DNA of 64,000 nt from UBA2334 sp964396895 (GCA_964396895.1 CAYNGJ010000007.1:62001-126000), one strand, 5' to 3'. Shown: positions 1-9,700, counted from the first letter of the stretch. Translations and numbers: made by a program. The notes: a model not told the origin generated them from the letters alone.

Positions 1-111
1 ATGCGCATGCCGCGCCTGAAGGTCAGCTTCGGCTTCACCGGCCTGGACGCTGCCCAGCGCTACACCTTCATGAAGCGGTTTGACCTGTACATGCAGCGCG
101 GCGGGGGGTAA
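1..111 (+). CDS. C-terminal fragment of an unidentified protein
   Basis: An open frame enters from the left edge and stops with TAA at 109-111. The visible 36 residues (ending in LYMQRGGG) contain no diagnostic motif. An ATG occurs at position 1, but the upstream sequence is missing, so this is most likely only the tail of a longer gene. It is convergent with the minus-strand gene ending at 124, with 12 bases between them. Function cannot be assigned. Confidence 0.5.
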   Translation: MRMPRLKVSFGFTGLDAAQRYTFMKRFDLYMQRGGG

Positions 112-123
112 TGCACCCGGTGT

Positions 124-474
124 TTATGTGGTGGTGCGCGGCTTCATCCACCCCATGGCGGCGTAGGCGAGGATGACCGTGCCCACCAGGCCGGCCCCAT
201 ACACCAAGGCAATCAAAAACCAGTCGGCGGGGCCGCCCGCGTCGGTGAAGCCGGAGGACGACACCTTGGCCATGATGACCAGGGCCACGCCGCCGCCCAG
301 CACCCCCATCAGCTCAGCCCACACCAGGCGGCGCGACACCAAGCCTTTTTCCTTGACCAGCAAGGCCACAAATGCCAGCACACCGCCCAGGGCCAGCAGG
401 GGCAGCAGCCACAGCAGGGGGCCCAGCATCTCCTGGAAGACGGCCAAAAAAACCATTGGGTCCATGTCTTTCAT
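124..474 (-). CDS. Small inner-membrane protein, DUF5368-like
   Basis: A protein of 116 residues with three hydrophobic segments (about residues 14-40, 50-68 and 85-108) separated by short polar turns, so it is an integral membrane protein without a signal peptide. The start lies 12 bases after the stop of the sulfide:quinone oxidoreductase gene in the same direction, so the two are almost certainly co-transcribed. From memory, small proteins of the DUF5368 type occur next to such flavoproteins; the family label is recollection, not a search. A role in anchoring or electron transfer to the quinone pool is inference from context only. Confidence 0.65.
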   Translation of the reverse strand: MKDMDPMVFLAVFQEMLGPLLWLLPLLALGGVLAFVALLVKEKGLVSRRLVWAELMGVLGGGVALVIMAKVSSSGFTDAGGPADWFLIALVYGAGLVGTVILAYAAMGWMKPRTTT

Positions 475-486
475 GGTGTGTTCCTT

Positions 487-1878
487 TCAAGCGCGACCGC
501 GCAACATGCTGATGTAAGTGGGTTTGAGGGCCATGGTTTTCATGACCCAGCTGATCCAGAGTTCCTCCAGTGGCGCAATCAGGCCCGGAAACGAGGGCGT
601 GAGGTTGTCTTTGTAGTCAAACTCGATCAGCATGGCCTGGCCCAACCGGGTGATGAGGGGGCACGAGGTGTAGCCGTTGTAGATTTCTTTGGAGGTCCCG
701 CCCGCGATGTCGGCCACCAGGTGGTCCACCGCCACTGGCACTTGCCATTTCACGCTGGCAGCGGTTTTGCCCTTGGGCACACCGGCCACGTCGCCCACCC
801 CGAACACGTTGGGAAAACGTTTGTGGCGCAGGGTGCCACGGTCCACTTCCATCCAACCGTCGGCGGCAAACGGACCTTCCTGCCAGCGCAGGGGGCTGTT
901 GCGCACGGCATCGGGTGCGCGCATGGGCGGAATCACGTTGATGAAGTCGTAGGGCTGCTCGGCCGTGCCGGTGGGCGTGCTGAACACCGCCAGGCGCTTG
1001 CCCAGGTCGATGGACTGCAGCACGCGCTCGGTGTGGGTCTTGATGCCGCGTTCACCAAACAGCATGCGCACTTTTTCGGACACGATGGGCACGCCGAAAA
1101 AGGCCTTGTTGTGCGCGTTGTAAATGACCTCGGCCTTGCCCCGGTTGCCCCGGCGGCGCAGGTGGTCGTCGGTGATGAAGGTGTACTTCAGCGGCGCACC
1201 AGCGCATTTCATTTCCGTGGCGGGGCGGCTGAACACGGCCACACCGCCGGTGTCGGCGAACGCCGACAGTGCGCCCCAGGTGGCCTGGGCAGCCGCAGGG
1301 CTGTGGTAGATGCTGCCCATGCCGTTTTGGCCGATTTGGCTGGTGTCCATGCCGGGGATGGCGTCGTAGTCCAGCTTCAGGCCGGTGGCCACGATCAGGA
1401 AGTCGTAAGGCAGCTTGCGTCCGCCGTCGGTGACCACCTGGTTGCCTTCGGGGTCGAACTCGGCCACGCTGGCCTGTACCCACTCCACGCCGTGGGGCAG
1501 GTAGTCGCTGGTGGCGCTTTGCACGTAGCTGGCGGGCTTGATGCCAGAGGCCACGAGCGTGAAGCCCGGTTGGTAAAAATGCGCTTTGCGCGCATCAATG
1601 ACGGTGATGGTGGCACCCCGCAACCGGGCCGCCAGCCGGGACGCCGCGGCCAAGCCGGCGGCGCCCGCGCCTGCAATCACGATGCGCGCCTTGGTGCTGG
1701 TGGGGTCGGCCGCCTGGCTGGTGGACGGCGCCGTGGCCAGTGCCGCCACCGCTGGCACCCCGGCCAAGCCTGCCAGAAAGCGTCGTCGGCTGGCGGCCAA
1801 GGCCGGGTGTGGCGTGGGGTCCGATGTGGACACTGGCGTGGCCAGTGCTTCCGGGCTCAGAGGGGATGGGCGTTGCAT
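487..1878 (-). CDS. sqr: Tat-exported sulfide:quinone oxidoreductase (type II-like)
   Basis: 463 residues. The N-terminus carries a twin-arginine signal (SRRRFLAGLAG, about residues 30-40), predicting export of a folded FAD protein. A Rossmann FAD motif (GAGAAGLAAASRL) follows near residue 70. Two cysteines in typical SQR context are visible: Cys225 in KCAGAP and about Cys406 in YTSCPLIT, matching the two redox cysteines of type II enzymes. The family oxidises sulfide to persulfide/polysulfide and passes electrons to quinone. The ATG is preceded by AGGAGA at good spacing. The gene is first in a two-gene operon with the small membrane protein at 124-474. Flavocytochrome c sulfide dehydrogenase is an alternative for Tat-exported relatives, but the KCAGAP motif favours SQR. 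Confidence 0.85.
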   Translation of the reverse strand: MQRPSPLSPEALATPVSTSDPTPHPALAASRRRFLAGLAGVPAVAALATAPSTSQAADPTSTKARIVIAGAGAAGLAAASRLAARLRGATITVIDARKAHFYQPGFTLVASGIKPASYVQSATSDYLPHGVEWVQASVAEFDPEGNQVVTDGGRKLPYDFLIVATGLKLDYDAIPGMDTSQIGQNGMGSIYHSPAAAQATWGALSAFADTGGVAVFSRPATEMKCAGAPLKYTFITDDHLRRRGNRGKAEVIYNAHNKAFFGVPIVSEKVRMLFGERGIKTHTERVLQSIDLGKRLAVFSTPTGTAEQPYDFINVIPPMRAPDAVRNSPLRWQEGPFAADGWMEVDRGTLRHKRFPNVFGVGDVAGVPKGKTAASVKWQVPVAVDHLVADIAGGTSKEIYNGYTSCPLITRLGQAMLIEFDYKDNLTPSFPGLIAPLEELWISWVMKTMALKPTYISMLRGRA

Positions 1879-1904
1879 GGGGCTGTCTCCTGTGGTGTGT
1901 CACT

Positions 1905-1922
1905 CATACTTATGGGGGTATG
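1905..1922. promoter_or_regulatory. Candidate CsoR/FrmR/CstR-type operator upstream of sqr
   Basis: The sequence CATACTTATGGGGGTATG contains an inverted CATAC/GTATG pair enclosing a G5 run flanked by TAT/ATA-like ends. It lies 27-44 bases upstream of the sqr ATG, where a promoter would be expected. Operators of the CsoR family (RcnR, FrmR, CstR) are A/T-flanked G/C tracts of this kind, and CstR controls sulfide oxidation genes in Staphylococcus. The regulator itself is not in this window, so the assignment is inference. Confidence 0.45.
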
Positions 1923-2097
1923 TGATGAGGCCCATTTTTGAGTCCAGAGGCGCCAGGGAAGTTGACTTTCATCAAACCCCGGCGCCAATTTCGCGGGGGT
2001 TTACCCGCACGGCAATGGTGTACAGGGGTGGCTTCAAGGAAACCTGGTGAGATGAGTGCATACTTCTTCACACTTCTGGTTTTTTTTTGTGCAACGC

Positions 2098-2541
2098 ATG
2101 ACCCAAACCGCCCAAATCTCCATTACCCGGCAATCTGGCTACCAATTTTTGGTGGATTTTTCCCCCGGCATGCCCCGGTTGCTGGCCGATGAGCCGCCGC
2201 CGCTGGGCTTGGGCCAGGGTCCATCGCCCGCCCAGATGCTGATGGGCGCAGTGGCCAACTGCTTGTGTGCCAGCCTGACGTTCGCACTGCAAAAGTTCAA
2301 ACAAGACCCTGGTACCTTGGTGGCCACGGTGGAGGCCTCCATGGACCGCAACGAGTCCAACCGTTTGCGCATCCAATCGTTCAAGGTGGACATTCAGCTG
2401 GGCGCCAAGGGCAGCGATTTGCTCCACCTGGACCGGGTCCTGGCGCAGTTCGAAGAGTTCTGCACCGTGTCCATGAGTGTGCGCGAGGGCATCCCCATGT
2501 CCGTCAGCGTGAGCGACGGCGCGGGCACCCGCCTGAAATGA
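2098..2541 (+). CDS. OsmC/Ohr family protein
   Basis: 147 residues from the ATG at 2098 (an in-frame GTG at 2056 would add 14 residues of low-quality sequence). The two OsmC cysteines are recognisable: one in ANCLCAS and one in FCTVSMSV. OsmC-fold proteins reduce organic hydroperoxides or bind small thiols in the cytoplasm; substrate cannot be told from sequence. The gene is convergent with the exonuclease at 2576, 34 bases apart, and shares the region upstream of 2056 with divergent sqr, so a shared sulfur/redox-stress theme is possible. No strong ribosome binding site is visible at either candidate start. Confidence 0.8.
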   Translation: MTQTAQISITRQSGYQFLVDFSPGMPRLLADEPPPLGLGQGPSPAQMLMGAVANCLCASLTFALQKFKQDPGTLVATVEASMDRNESNRLRIQSFKVDIQLGAKGSDLLHLDRVLAQFEEFCTVSMSVREGIPMSVSVSDGAGTRLK

Positions 2542-2575
2542 ACCGGTACAGCCGCCCCGGCTGCACCTGCCACCA

Positions 2576-3058
2576 CTAAGCCGTCAGCCGCAACAGTGTC
2601 TGTTGCAGCACCCGTGCGTCATTGCTGGCGCGGTGGCGTTTCAATTGCAGGTCTTGGGTCACCTGCTCACGCGTGGTTTTCCAGTGCGCCATGGCGTCTT
2701 CGCTCAGCAACGTGCGCAAGTCCTTGAGCTGGAAGGCTGGCAGCGTGTCGGCCACGTCGAACAGTTTGGCCAGCCATTGGTAGTCGTGGTACCAGGCGTC
2801 GGTGAACACGGTCTGGCCGCGCAGGCAGTCGTTCAGTTGCCGGGCCACCGTGCGGGCGGGCTTGCCGAAGGTTGTCAGTGCCTGACGGGTGATGCCGTGC
2901 ATCTGTTCGGCTTCTGCGGTCCAGTGCCGCCATTCGGGTTCAGGGGTGATGAGGCTGCAATAGGCTTGCCCATCGGCACGCACCAGCCCCACTTCAATGG
3001 GGTAGCTGCCGGCACCGAAACCGGAGGCCTCCACGTCGATGATGCACTGCAAAGGCAT
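2576..3058 (-). CDS. DnaQ-like (DEDDh) 3'-5' exonuclease family protein
   Basis: 160 residues, a single exonuclease domain. Exo I is IDVEASG near residue 7 (Asp and Glu), Exo II is FTDAWYHDYQWL near residue 85, and Exo III is HRASNDARVL near residue 142 with the DEDDh histidine and aspartate. All four acidic residues and the histidine are present, so the protein should be active on DNA or RNA ends. It begins one base after the dctM stop, so it is the last cistron of the TRAP operon, an unexpected partner. No polymerase or helicase domain is fused to it. Confidence 0.8.
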   Translation of the reverse strand: MPLQCIIDVEASGFGAGSYPIEVGLVRADGQAYCSLITPEPEWRHWTAEAEQMHGITRQALTTFGKPARTVARQLNDCLRGQTVFTDAWYHDYQWLAKLFDVADTLPAFQLKDLRTLLSEDAMAHWKTTREQVTQDLQLKRHRASNDARVLQQTLLRLTA

Positions 3059-3059
3059 G

Positions 3060-4355
3060 CTACATGCGCGAAGGCAGCCAAGTCACCAGCGCCGGAAACC
3101 ACCACAACAACACCACGGCCAGCACCATCAGAAAGAAGTAGGGCATGGTCACGCGGGCGATGTAGGTGATTTCGCGCCCCGTCATGCCTTGCAGCACAAA
3201 CAGGTTGAAGCCCACCGGCGGGGTGATTTGCGCCATTTCCACCACGATGACGATGAAGATGCCGAACCAGATCAGGTCAATGCCCGCCGCCGTCACGGTG
3301 GGCAGGATCACGCCCATGGTCAGCACCACCATGGAAATGCCGTCCAGAAAGCAGCCCAGCAAAATGTAGAACAGCGCCAGTGCGAACAGCAGCACGGCGG
3401 GCGACAGGCCCAGGCCGCCGACAAACTCGGCCAGGTGGCGAGGCAACCCGATGTAGCCCATGGACAGCGTCAAAAAGGCCGCACCCGCCAGAATGAGCGC
3501 GATCATGCAGTACAGCCGTGTGGCGCCCATCAGCGCATCGCTGAAGGTTTGCCGGTTGAGCGAGCCTTGCAGACCCGACAGCACCAACGCACCCACCACG
3601 CCAATGGCGGCGGCCTCGGTGGCCGTGGCCACCCCGGTGTAGATGGAGCCAATGACCGCACCAATGAGCGCCATGACCGGAATGAGGTGGCGCGATTCGC
3701 GCAGCTTTTCGGCCAGCGGCATGTCGGCATCGGCCTCGGGCACCTGTTCGGGGTGGCGCAGCGCCCACAGTGCCAGTGAGCCGCTGAACAGCGTGGCCAG
3801 CAGCAGGCCGGGAATGACGCCCGCCACAAACAGCTTGGCAATGGACACCTCTGCGGCCACGCCGTACACAATCATGATGATGGACGGCGGAATCAGCAGC
3901 CCCAGCGTGGCCGAGCCGCCCAGCGAGCCAATGACTTTGTCCATGGGGTAGCCCCGGCGTTCCAGCTCGGGAATGGTCATCTTGCCGATGGTGGCGCAGG
4001 TGGCGGCCGACGAGCCCGACACCGCCGCAAAAATGGTGCTGCCCAGCACGTTGGTGTGCAGCAGCCGCCCTGGCAGCACATTGACCCAGGGTGCCAGGCC
4101 CTTGAACATGCTTTCGGACAGTTTGGTGCGGAACAGGATTTCGCCCATCCACACAAACAAGGGGAGGGCGGTCAGCGTCCAGCTGCTGGCCGAGCCCCAG
4201 ATGGTGATGGCCATGGCGTCGCCGGCCGGGCGGCTGGAGAACAGCTCCATGCCCACCCAGGCCACGCCCGCCAGGGTCAGGCCAATCCAGACGCCGCTGC
4301 CCAGCAGAGCAAACAGCGCCACCAGCAACAGCGCGGTGACGAGCATCTCATTCAT
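3060..4355 (-). CDS. dctM: TRAP transporter large permease (DctM family)
   Basis: 431 residues, almost entirely hydrophobic, about a dozen membrane segments. Family-typical stretches include GSSAATCATIGKMTIPEL and the C-terminal TPPVGFNLFVLQGM. This subunit forms the Na+-coupled translocation channel of a tripartite ATP-independent periplasmic transporter. Its ATG overlaps the dctQ stop by 8 bases, indicating translational coupling. The substrate is unknown; organic acids are usual for the family. Confidence 0.92.
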   Translation of the reverse strand: MNEMLVTALLLVALFALLGSGVWIGLTLAGVAWVGMELFSSRPAGDAMAITIWGSASSWTLTALPLFVWMGEILFRTKLSESMFKGLAPWVNVLPGRLLHTNVLGSTIFAAVSGSSAATCATIGKMTIPELERRGYPMDKVIGSLGGSATLGLLIPPSIIMIVYGVAAEVSIAKLFVAGVIPGLLLATLFSGSLALWALRHPEQVPEADADMPLAEKLRESRHLIPVMALIGAVIGSIYTGVATATEAAAIGVVGALVLSGLQGSLNRQTFSDALMGATRLYCMIALILAGAAFLTLSMGYIGLPRHLAEFVGGLGLSPAVLLFALALFYILLGCFLDGISMVVLTMGVILPTVTAAGIDLIWFGIFIVIVVEMAQITPPVGFNLFVLQGMTGREITYIARVTMPYFFLMVLAVVLLWWFPALVTWLPSRM

Positions 4356-4854
4356 GGCGGGTGTCCTCGTTGCCGCCGTGGGGGCGTTGGCCGCGCAGCT
4401 CCAGCACCCAGTCGTCCAGCAGGGCCAGCCACAGCACGGTGGTGCCCACGGCCATCAGGATTTGCGGTATCCACAGTGGCGTGGCGTCACTGCTGGTGGA
4501 AATGTCGTGAAAGTCGTGCGACTGCCAGGCCAGGCGCCAGGCGTACCACGCAAACAGCGAGGCCAGCAGCACACCCACCGTCAGCGCCCACACCTCCATG
4601 CCTTTGCGCGCACCCCCGGTCAGGCGACCAATGATGAGCGTCACACGGATGTGCTCGCCCTTTTTCAGCGTGTGGGCCAGGGCCATGAAGCCCGCCCCCG
4701 CCATCGCGTAGCCCGCGTAGGCGTCGGTGCCGGGCACATAGAAGTGCAGCAGCCTGCCCAGCACCGAGGCCAGCACCATGGCGAGCACACCCACCATGCA
4801 CAGCGCTGCCAGCCAAGCGGCGCCAAGGTAAATGGAATCCAGCAGTTTGCGCAT
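4348..4854 (-). CDS. dctQ: TRAP transporter small permease (DctQ family)
   Basis: 168 residues with four predicted membrane helices and the family-type segment ALAHTLKKGEHIRV after the second helix. DctQ pairs with DctM in the inner membrane. The gene follows dctP by 47 bases and overlaps dctM, giving a standard dctP-dctQ-dctM operon read on the minus strand. Confidence 0.9.
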   Translation of the reverse strand: MRKLLDSIYLGAAWLAALCMVGVLAMVLASVLGRLLHFYVPGTDAYAGYAMAGAGFMALAHTLKKGEHIRVTLIIGRLTGGARKGMEVWALTVGVLLASLFAWYAWRLAWQSHDFHDISTSSDATPLWIPQILMAVGTTVLWLALLDDWVLELRGQRPHGGNEDTRHE

Positions 4855-4901
4855 AGGGGTGTGGGTTGGGTCTGGGCGGGTGAGCGGTGGCGCGTGGGGT
4901 C

Positions 4902-5876
4902 TTACTTGCGGTAGGCGTCGAGCATGGCCTGGCCGTCAGCACCGGCCTTGTCCAGCCACTCTTTCAGCATGGTGTCGCCCACCTTGGTGAGGTCGGTCTT
5001 CAGGGTGGCAGACGGTGGGGTCACGGTCATGCCGTTGGCTTTGAGTTTTTCCAGCGTGTCGGTGTTGACCTTGCGCGACTCGGCCCAGCCGCGCGTCTCG
5101 GCGTCGGCGGCGGCTTTGAGCACCGCGTCTTGTGTGGGCTTGTCGAGGGCGTCGAAGGCTTTCTTGTTGACCAGCACGGCGTTTTTGGGCAACCAGGCCT
5201 GCACGTCGTAGTAGAACTTCAGGTGCTCGTACAGTTTGCTGTCCACACCGGTGGCGCCCGAGGTCATGTTGGTTTCCACCACGCCCGTGGCCAGCGCCTG
5301 CGACAGCTCGGCGGCCTGCACGGTCACGGGCTGTGCCGCCACCAGTTCGGCAATGCGGCTGGTGGCGGGGCTGTAGGCGCGCCACTTGCTGCCCTTGAGG
5401 TCGGCCGCACTGGCAATGGCCTTTTTGCTGTACAGGCCCTGGGGTGGCCACGGCACGGTGTACAGCAGCGCCATGCCTTGCTCGGCCAGTTTTTTCTCCA
5501 GGATGGGTTTTTGCGCCTTGTACAGCTTCATGGCTTCGTCGTAGCTGTCGGCCAGGAAGGGCAGGCCGTCGGCGCCGAACATTTGCCATTCATTCTGGTA
5601 GGCCGCCAGCAAAATTTCACCGGCCTGGGCCTGGCCACCTTGCACCGCACGCTTGATTTCGGGCCCTTTGAACAGCGAGGCACCGGGGTGCACGGTGATT
5701 TTGAGCTTGCCTGTGCTGGCCTTGTCCACATCGGCTGCGAACTGCGCCAGGTTGACCGAGTGGAAGTTGGTGGCCGGGTAGGCCGAGGGCAGGTCCCACT
5801 TGGTTTGCGCAAAGCTGGCCCCCGAGAGGGTGAGGGCGGCAGCGGCCAGGGTGAGGTGGAAGGCACGGCGTTTCAT
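4902..5876 (-). CDS. dctP: TRAP transporter substrate-binding protein (DctP family)
   Basis: 324 residues. A Sec signal peptide is visible (MKRRAFHLTLAAAALTLSGASFAQ, cleavage after AFAQ-like site near residue 24; only its features, not a predicted score, are used). The mature protein has the DctP-type pattern with KWRAYSPATSRI, where the arginine corresponds in position to the carboxylate-binding arginine of TRAP receptors. GGAG lies at good spacing before the ATG. The gene is first in the operon and is divergent from the winged-helix regulator at 6148. It would bind an organic acid in the periplasm; the neighbouring oxoprolinase-like enzyme hints at a hydantoin or oxoproline-type substrate, which is inference. 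Confidence 0.9.
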   Translation of the reverse strand: MKRRAFHLTLAAAALTLSGASFAQTKWDLPSAYPATNFHSVNLAQFAADVDKASTGKLKITVHPGASLFKGPEIKRAVQGGQAQAGEILLAAYQNEWQMFGADGLPFLADSYDEAMKLYKAQKPILEKKLAEQGMALLYTVPWPPQGLYSKKAIASAADLKGSKWRAYSPATSRIAELVAAQPVTVQAAELSQALATGVVETNMTSGATGVDSKLYEHLKFYYDVQAWLPKNAVLVNKKAFDALDKPTQDAVLKAAADAETRGWAESRKVNTDTLEKLKANGMTVTPPSATLKTDLTKVGDTMLKEWLDKAGADGQAMLDAYRK

Positions 5877-6147
5877 GAAGGCTCCAATCAGGAATGAACT
5901 ACGGACTCAGTTGCTGAGCAAAACACGTGCCGGGTCCCTGGTGGCGTCCACGGCGGACCACCGCCACCCGGCTGCACCGAATGTAAAAGTCGGCCTGCGA
6001 ATTGGGATGGGTGTTTTCCCTTATTGTTGACAAAACGTTGGCAAATCGTTGCTGAAAACTTTAGACTTTGCCGCAGCAAGCGGGTGGGTGCGGCACATCG
6101 ACCGGGTGTGTCTGGCTTGGCCCGCAGCGCTGTACAAGGAGAGGCAC
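5877..6147. promoter_or_regulatory. Divergent control region between dctP and the winged-helix regulator
   Basis: 271 bases without a gene. It holds a TTGACA hexamer at 6027-6032 facing right and, just after it, two CGTTG units 12 bases apart (6036-6040 and 6048-6052), each followed by an A-rich step. These could be half-sites for the regulator encoded at 6148, which would then control both directions. I do not see a convincing -10 at the standard distance, so the promoter call is weak. Confidence 0.3.
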
Positions 6148-6684
6148 ATGGTCAGAAAAGCACAGGGGTCTTCAGGGGGGGTGGGCGAGGCCATCGTGTC
6201 GTCGGCCCACCTGGTGTCGCCGCACAGCGCGGAGATGAGCGAGTTCGAGTTCGGCCTCATCGTGGCGGGCAACGCCTTTCACCGCTGGGTGGTGCATTGC
6301 ATGGCAGCGGCGGGCCTGAAAGACCTGATGCCGCTGGACGTGCTGGTGCTGCACCACGTCACGCACCGGGCGCGCGACAAGCGACTGAGCGACATCTGCT
6401 TCATCATGAATGTGGAAGACAACCACCTCATCAACTACTCGCTCAAAAAGCTGCAAGGCCTGGGCGTGGTGGCTTCGCGCAAAACAGGCAAGGAAGTGAC
6501 CTATGCCGCCACCGAAACCGGCCAGGCCTACGTGCAGCGCTACCGGGAAATCCGCGAGAACTGCCTGATCGACGCGCTCAACGCCGATGACGCGCTGAAC
6601 AACGACATTGGTGAGCTGGCCCGCTTGCTGCGCGTGCTCTCGGGCATGTACGACCAGGCGGCACGGGCGGCGGCGTCGCTGTGA
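6148..6684 (+). CDS. MarR-like winged-helix transcriptional regulator
   Basis: 178 residues from the ATG at 6148, chosen because AAGGAG sits 6 bases upstream; a longer frame begins at 6049 without a ribosome binding site. The centre reads as a winged helix: RLSDICFIMNVEDNHLINY (recognition helix region) followed by a basic wing SRKTGKEVTYAATETG. The protein lies between the TRAP operon (divergent) and the giant hydantoinase gene (same direction), so local control of both is the natural inference. The ligand is unknown. Confidence 0.8.
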   Translation: MVRKAQGSSGGVGEAIVSSAHLVSPHSAEMSEFEFGLIVAGNAFHRWVVHCMAAAGLKDLMPLDVLVLHHVTHRARDKRLSDICFIMNVEDNHLINYSLKKLQGLGVVASRKTGKEVTYAATETGQAYVQRYREIRENCLIDALNADDALNNDIGELARLLRVLSGMYDQAARAAASL

Positions 6685-6730
6685 TGTGCTACATTTTTTG
6701 ATGACAATAATGTGAATTAAAAACACATGC

Positions 6731-6759
6731 AGCGCTTTATTTGTGTCATTGTTTGCTAT
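6731..6759 (+). repeat. AT-rich dispersed repeat, copy A
   Basis: 29 bases starting AGCGCTTTATTT and ending TTTGCTAT. It matches the copy at 62596-62624 in 25 of 29 positions and, with one indel, the copies at 42224 and 51833. It lies in the leader of the hyuAB gene; an ATG at 6727 immediately precedes it and would put the repeat in frame, but the ATG at 6778 is more protein-like. Confidence 0.7.
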
Positions 6760-6777
6760 TGTAAAAATCGTATATTT

Positions 6778-9700
6778 ATGAAAAAATCAGCCCCTACCAA
6801 CCCCGTCGAACCATTGGCCACCGCGCCCGCACAGCGGGTTTTGGCGGCCCCTGGGGGCAGCGAGGCCGCCCGCTGGCAGTTCTGGGTAGACCGGGGCGGC
6901 ACCTTCACCGACATCGTGGCCAAGCGCCCATTGCCGGGCGGTGGTTTTGACCTGTTGACCCACAAGCTGCTGAGCGACAACCCCGAGCACTACCGCGATG
7001 CGGCGGTGGCGGGCATCCGGCATTTGCTGGGGCTGGCACCGGGCGAGGCCATTCGCCCCGAGCAAGTGGCCTGCGTGAAGATGGGCACCACCGTGGCCAC
7101 CAACGCGCTGCTGGAGCGCAAGGGCGAGCCCACGCTGCTGGTCACCACACGCGGCTTTCGCGATGCGCTGCGCATTGCCTACCAGAACCGCCCGCGCCTG
7201 TTTGACCGCCACATCGTGCTGCCCGAGCTGCTGTACAGCCGCGTGATTGAGGCGCAAGAGCGCATGGGCGCGCACGGCGACGTGGTGCAACCGCTGGACG
7301 ATGACCACCTGCGCGAGCACCTGTGGGCCGCGTTTGACGCCGGCTTGCGCAGCGTGGCCGTGGTGTTCATGCACGGCTACCGTTACAGCGCCCATGAGGC
7401 CCGCGCGGCAGAGCTGGCCCGCGAAGTGGGCTTTACCCAGGTCAGCACCAGCCACGGCACCAGCCCCATGATGAAGTTCGTCAGCCGGGGCGACACCACC
7501 GTGGTCGATGCCTATCTCTCCCCCATCTTGCGCCGCTACGTGGACCAGGTGGCCGCCGAAATGCCGGGTGTCAAGCTGTACTTCATGCAGTCCAGCGGCG
7601 GGCTGACCGATGCCCAGGTGTTCCAGGGCAAAGACGCCATCTTGTCCGGCCCGGCAGGCGGCATTGTGGGCATGGCCCGGACAGCGGAGCTGGCCTTCAG
7701 CGCCCAGGCGGAGCTGGCGGGGCATGTCAAGGTCATTGGCTTTGACATGGGTGGCACCAGCACCGATGTCAGCCACTACGCCGGGGAGTTTGAGCGCGAG
7801 TTCGAGACCCAAGTGGCCGGAGTGCGCATGCGCGCGCCCATGATGAGCATCCACACCGTGGCCGCAGGTGGCGGCTCGCTGCTGGCGTTTGATGGCGCGC
7901 GCTTTCGCGTGGGGCCGCAGAGCGCGGGGGCCAACCCCGGCCCGGCCAGCTACCGGCGCGGTGGCCCGCTGGCCGTGACCGATGCCAACGTCATGCTGGG
8001 CAAGGTGCAGCCGCGCTACTTTCCCAAGGTGTTTGGCCCGCAGGGCACCGAGGCGCTGGATGCCGATGTGGTGCGCCAGCGCTTTGCCGAGCTGGCGCAG
8101 CAGGTGAACGCGGGCACAGGCAGCGCGGCACAGGCGGCGGGTGCAGCCAATGCACCACCTGGCCAAGCCGCACTCAGCCCCGAGGCCTGCGCCGAGGGCT
8201 TCATTCAGATTGCAGTGCAGCAAATGGCCAACGCCATCAAAAAAATATCGGTGGCGCGGGGTTACGACGTGACCCGCTACACCCTGCAATGCTTTGGCGG
8301 TGCGGGCGGCCAGCACGCCTGCCTGGTGGCCGACGCGCTGGGCATGACCCGTGTGCTGGTACACCCGCTGGCGGGCGTGCTCAGCGCCTACGGCATGGGC
8401 CTGGCCGACCAGAACCTGATCCGCGAGCAGTCTGTCGAGCTGCCGCTGAGCGCCGACACACTGGCACAAGTGGCCCCACAGCTGAACGCACTGGCCGAGC
8501 AGGCCCGCGCCGAGTTGGCGCAGCAAACGCAAGGCGGTGCGGGCGGTGTCAATAGCGGTGACAAGGGTGGCGACGACGGCGGTGACAACAGCGGTGGCCA
8601 TGCCCACGCGCCCCACGCCGCCGTACAAGTCCACCGCCGCGCCCATGTGCGCTACGCAGGCAGCGACGCGGCACTGGTCATACCCTGGGGCGACATGGCC
8701 GCGTTGCAAGCGGGCTTCGAGGCCGCCTACCGCCAGCGCTATTCCTTCCTCATGCAAGGCAAGGCGCTGGTGATAGAGGCCATGTCCGTCGAGGCCGTGT
8801 TGGCGGGCGATGCCCCCGCCGAGGTGGCGCAAACCCTGCACCCCGAGCGCCCCGTGCCCACCCGCGAGGTGCTGCCCATGTACAGCGGCGGCCAGTGGCA
8901 CGACACCCGGCTGGTGGTGCGCGAAGACCTGCACCCCGGCGATGTGGTGCCCGGCCCAGCCATCATTGCCGAGAAAAACGCCACCACCGTGGTCGAGCCC
9001 GGCTGGGCCGCCACCCTGACCGCGCTGGACCACCTGGTGCTGGAGCGCCGCGTGCCGCGCAGCCAGACCTTTGCGGCGGGCACCACGGTGGATCCGGTGC
9101 TGCTGGAGGTGTTCAACAACCTGTTCATGAACATTGCCGAGCAGATGGGCTTGCAGCTGCAAAACACCGCCTACTCGGTCAACATCAAAGAGCGGTTGGA
9201 CTTTTCGTGTGCGCTGTTCGACGCGCAGGGCCACCTCATTGCCAACGCGCCGCACATGCCGGTGCATCTCGGTTCCATGGGCGAGAGCATCCAGACCGTC
9301 ATCCGCGAAAACGCGGGCCTCATGCAGCCCGGCGACGTGTACGTGCTCAACGACCCCTACCACGGTGGCACCCACCTGCCCGACGTGACCGTCATCACCC
9401 CGGTGTGGCTGGGTGGCGAACCGTCTCAAGGTGGAAGCGCGCCCTTGAGCGCCGCCGGGCCGTCCCAAGGCGCGAGCGCCCCCTCGGGGGGCAGCGAACG
9501 CAGTGAGCCCCGGCCCGACGCACAGGGCGGGACGCATGGGGGCCCAATGTTCTACGTGGGCAGCCGGGGCCACCATGCCGACATCGGCGGTACCACGCCT
9601 GGCTCCATGCCGCCGTTTTCCACCACCATCGACGAAGAGGGCGTACAGATTCAAAACTTCAAGCTGGTGGACAGGGGCGTGCTGCAAGAGGCCGCCATCC

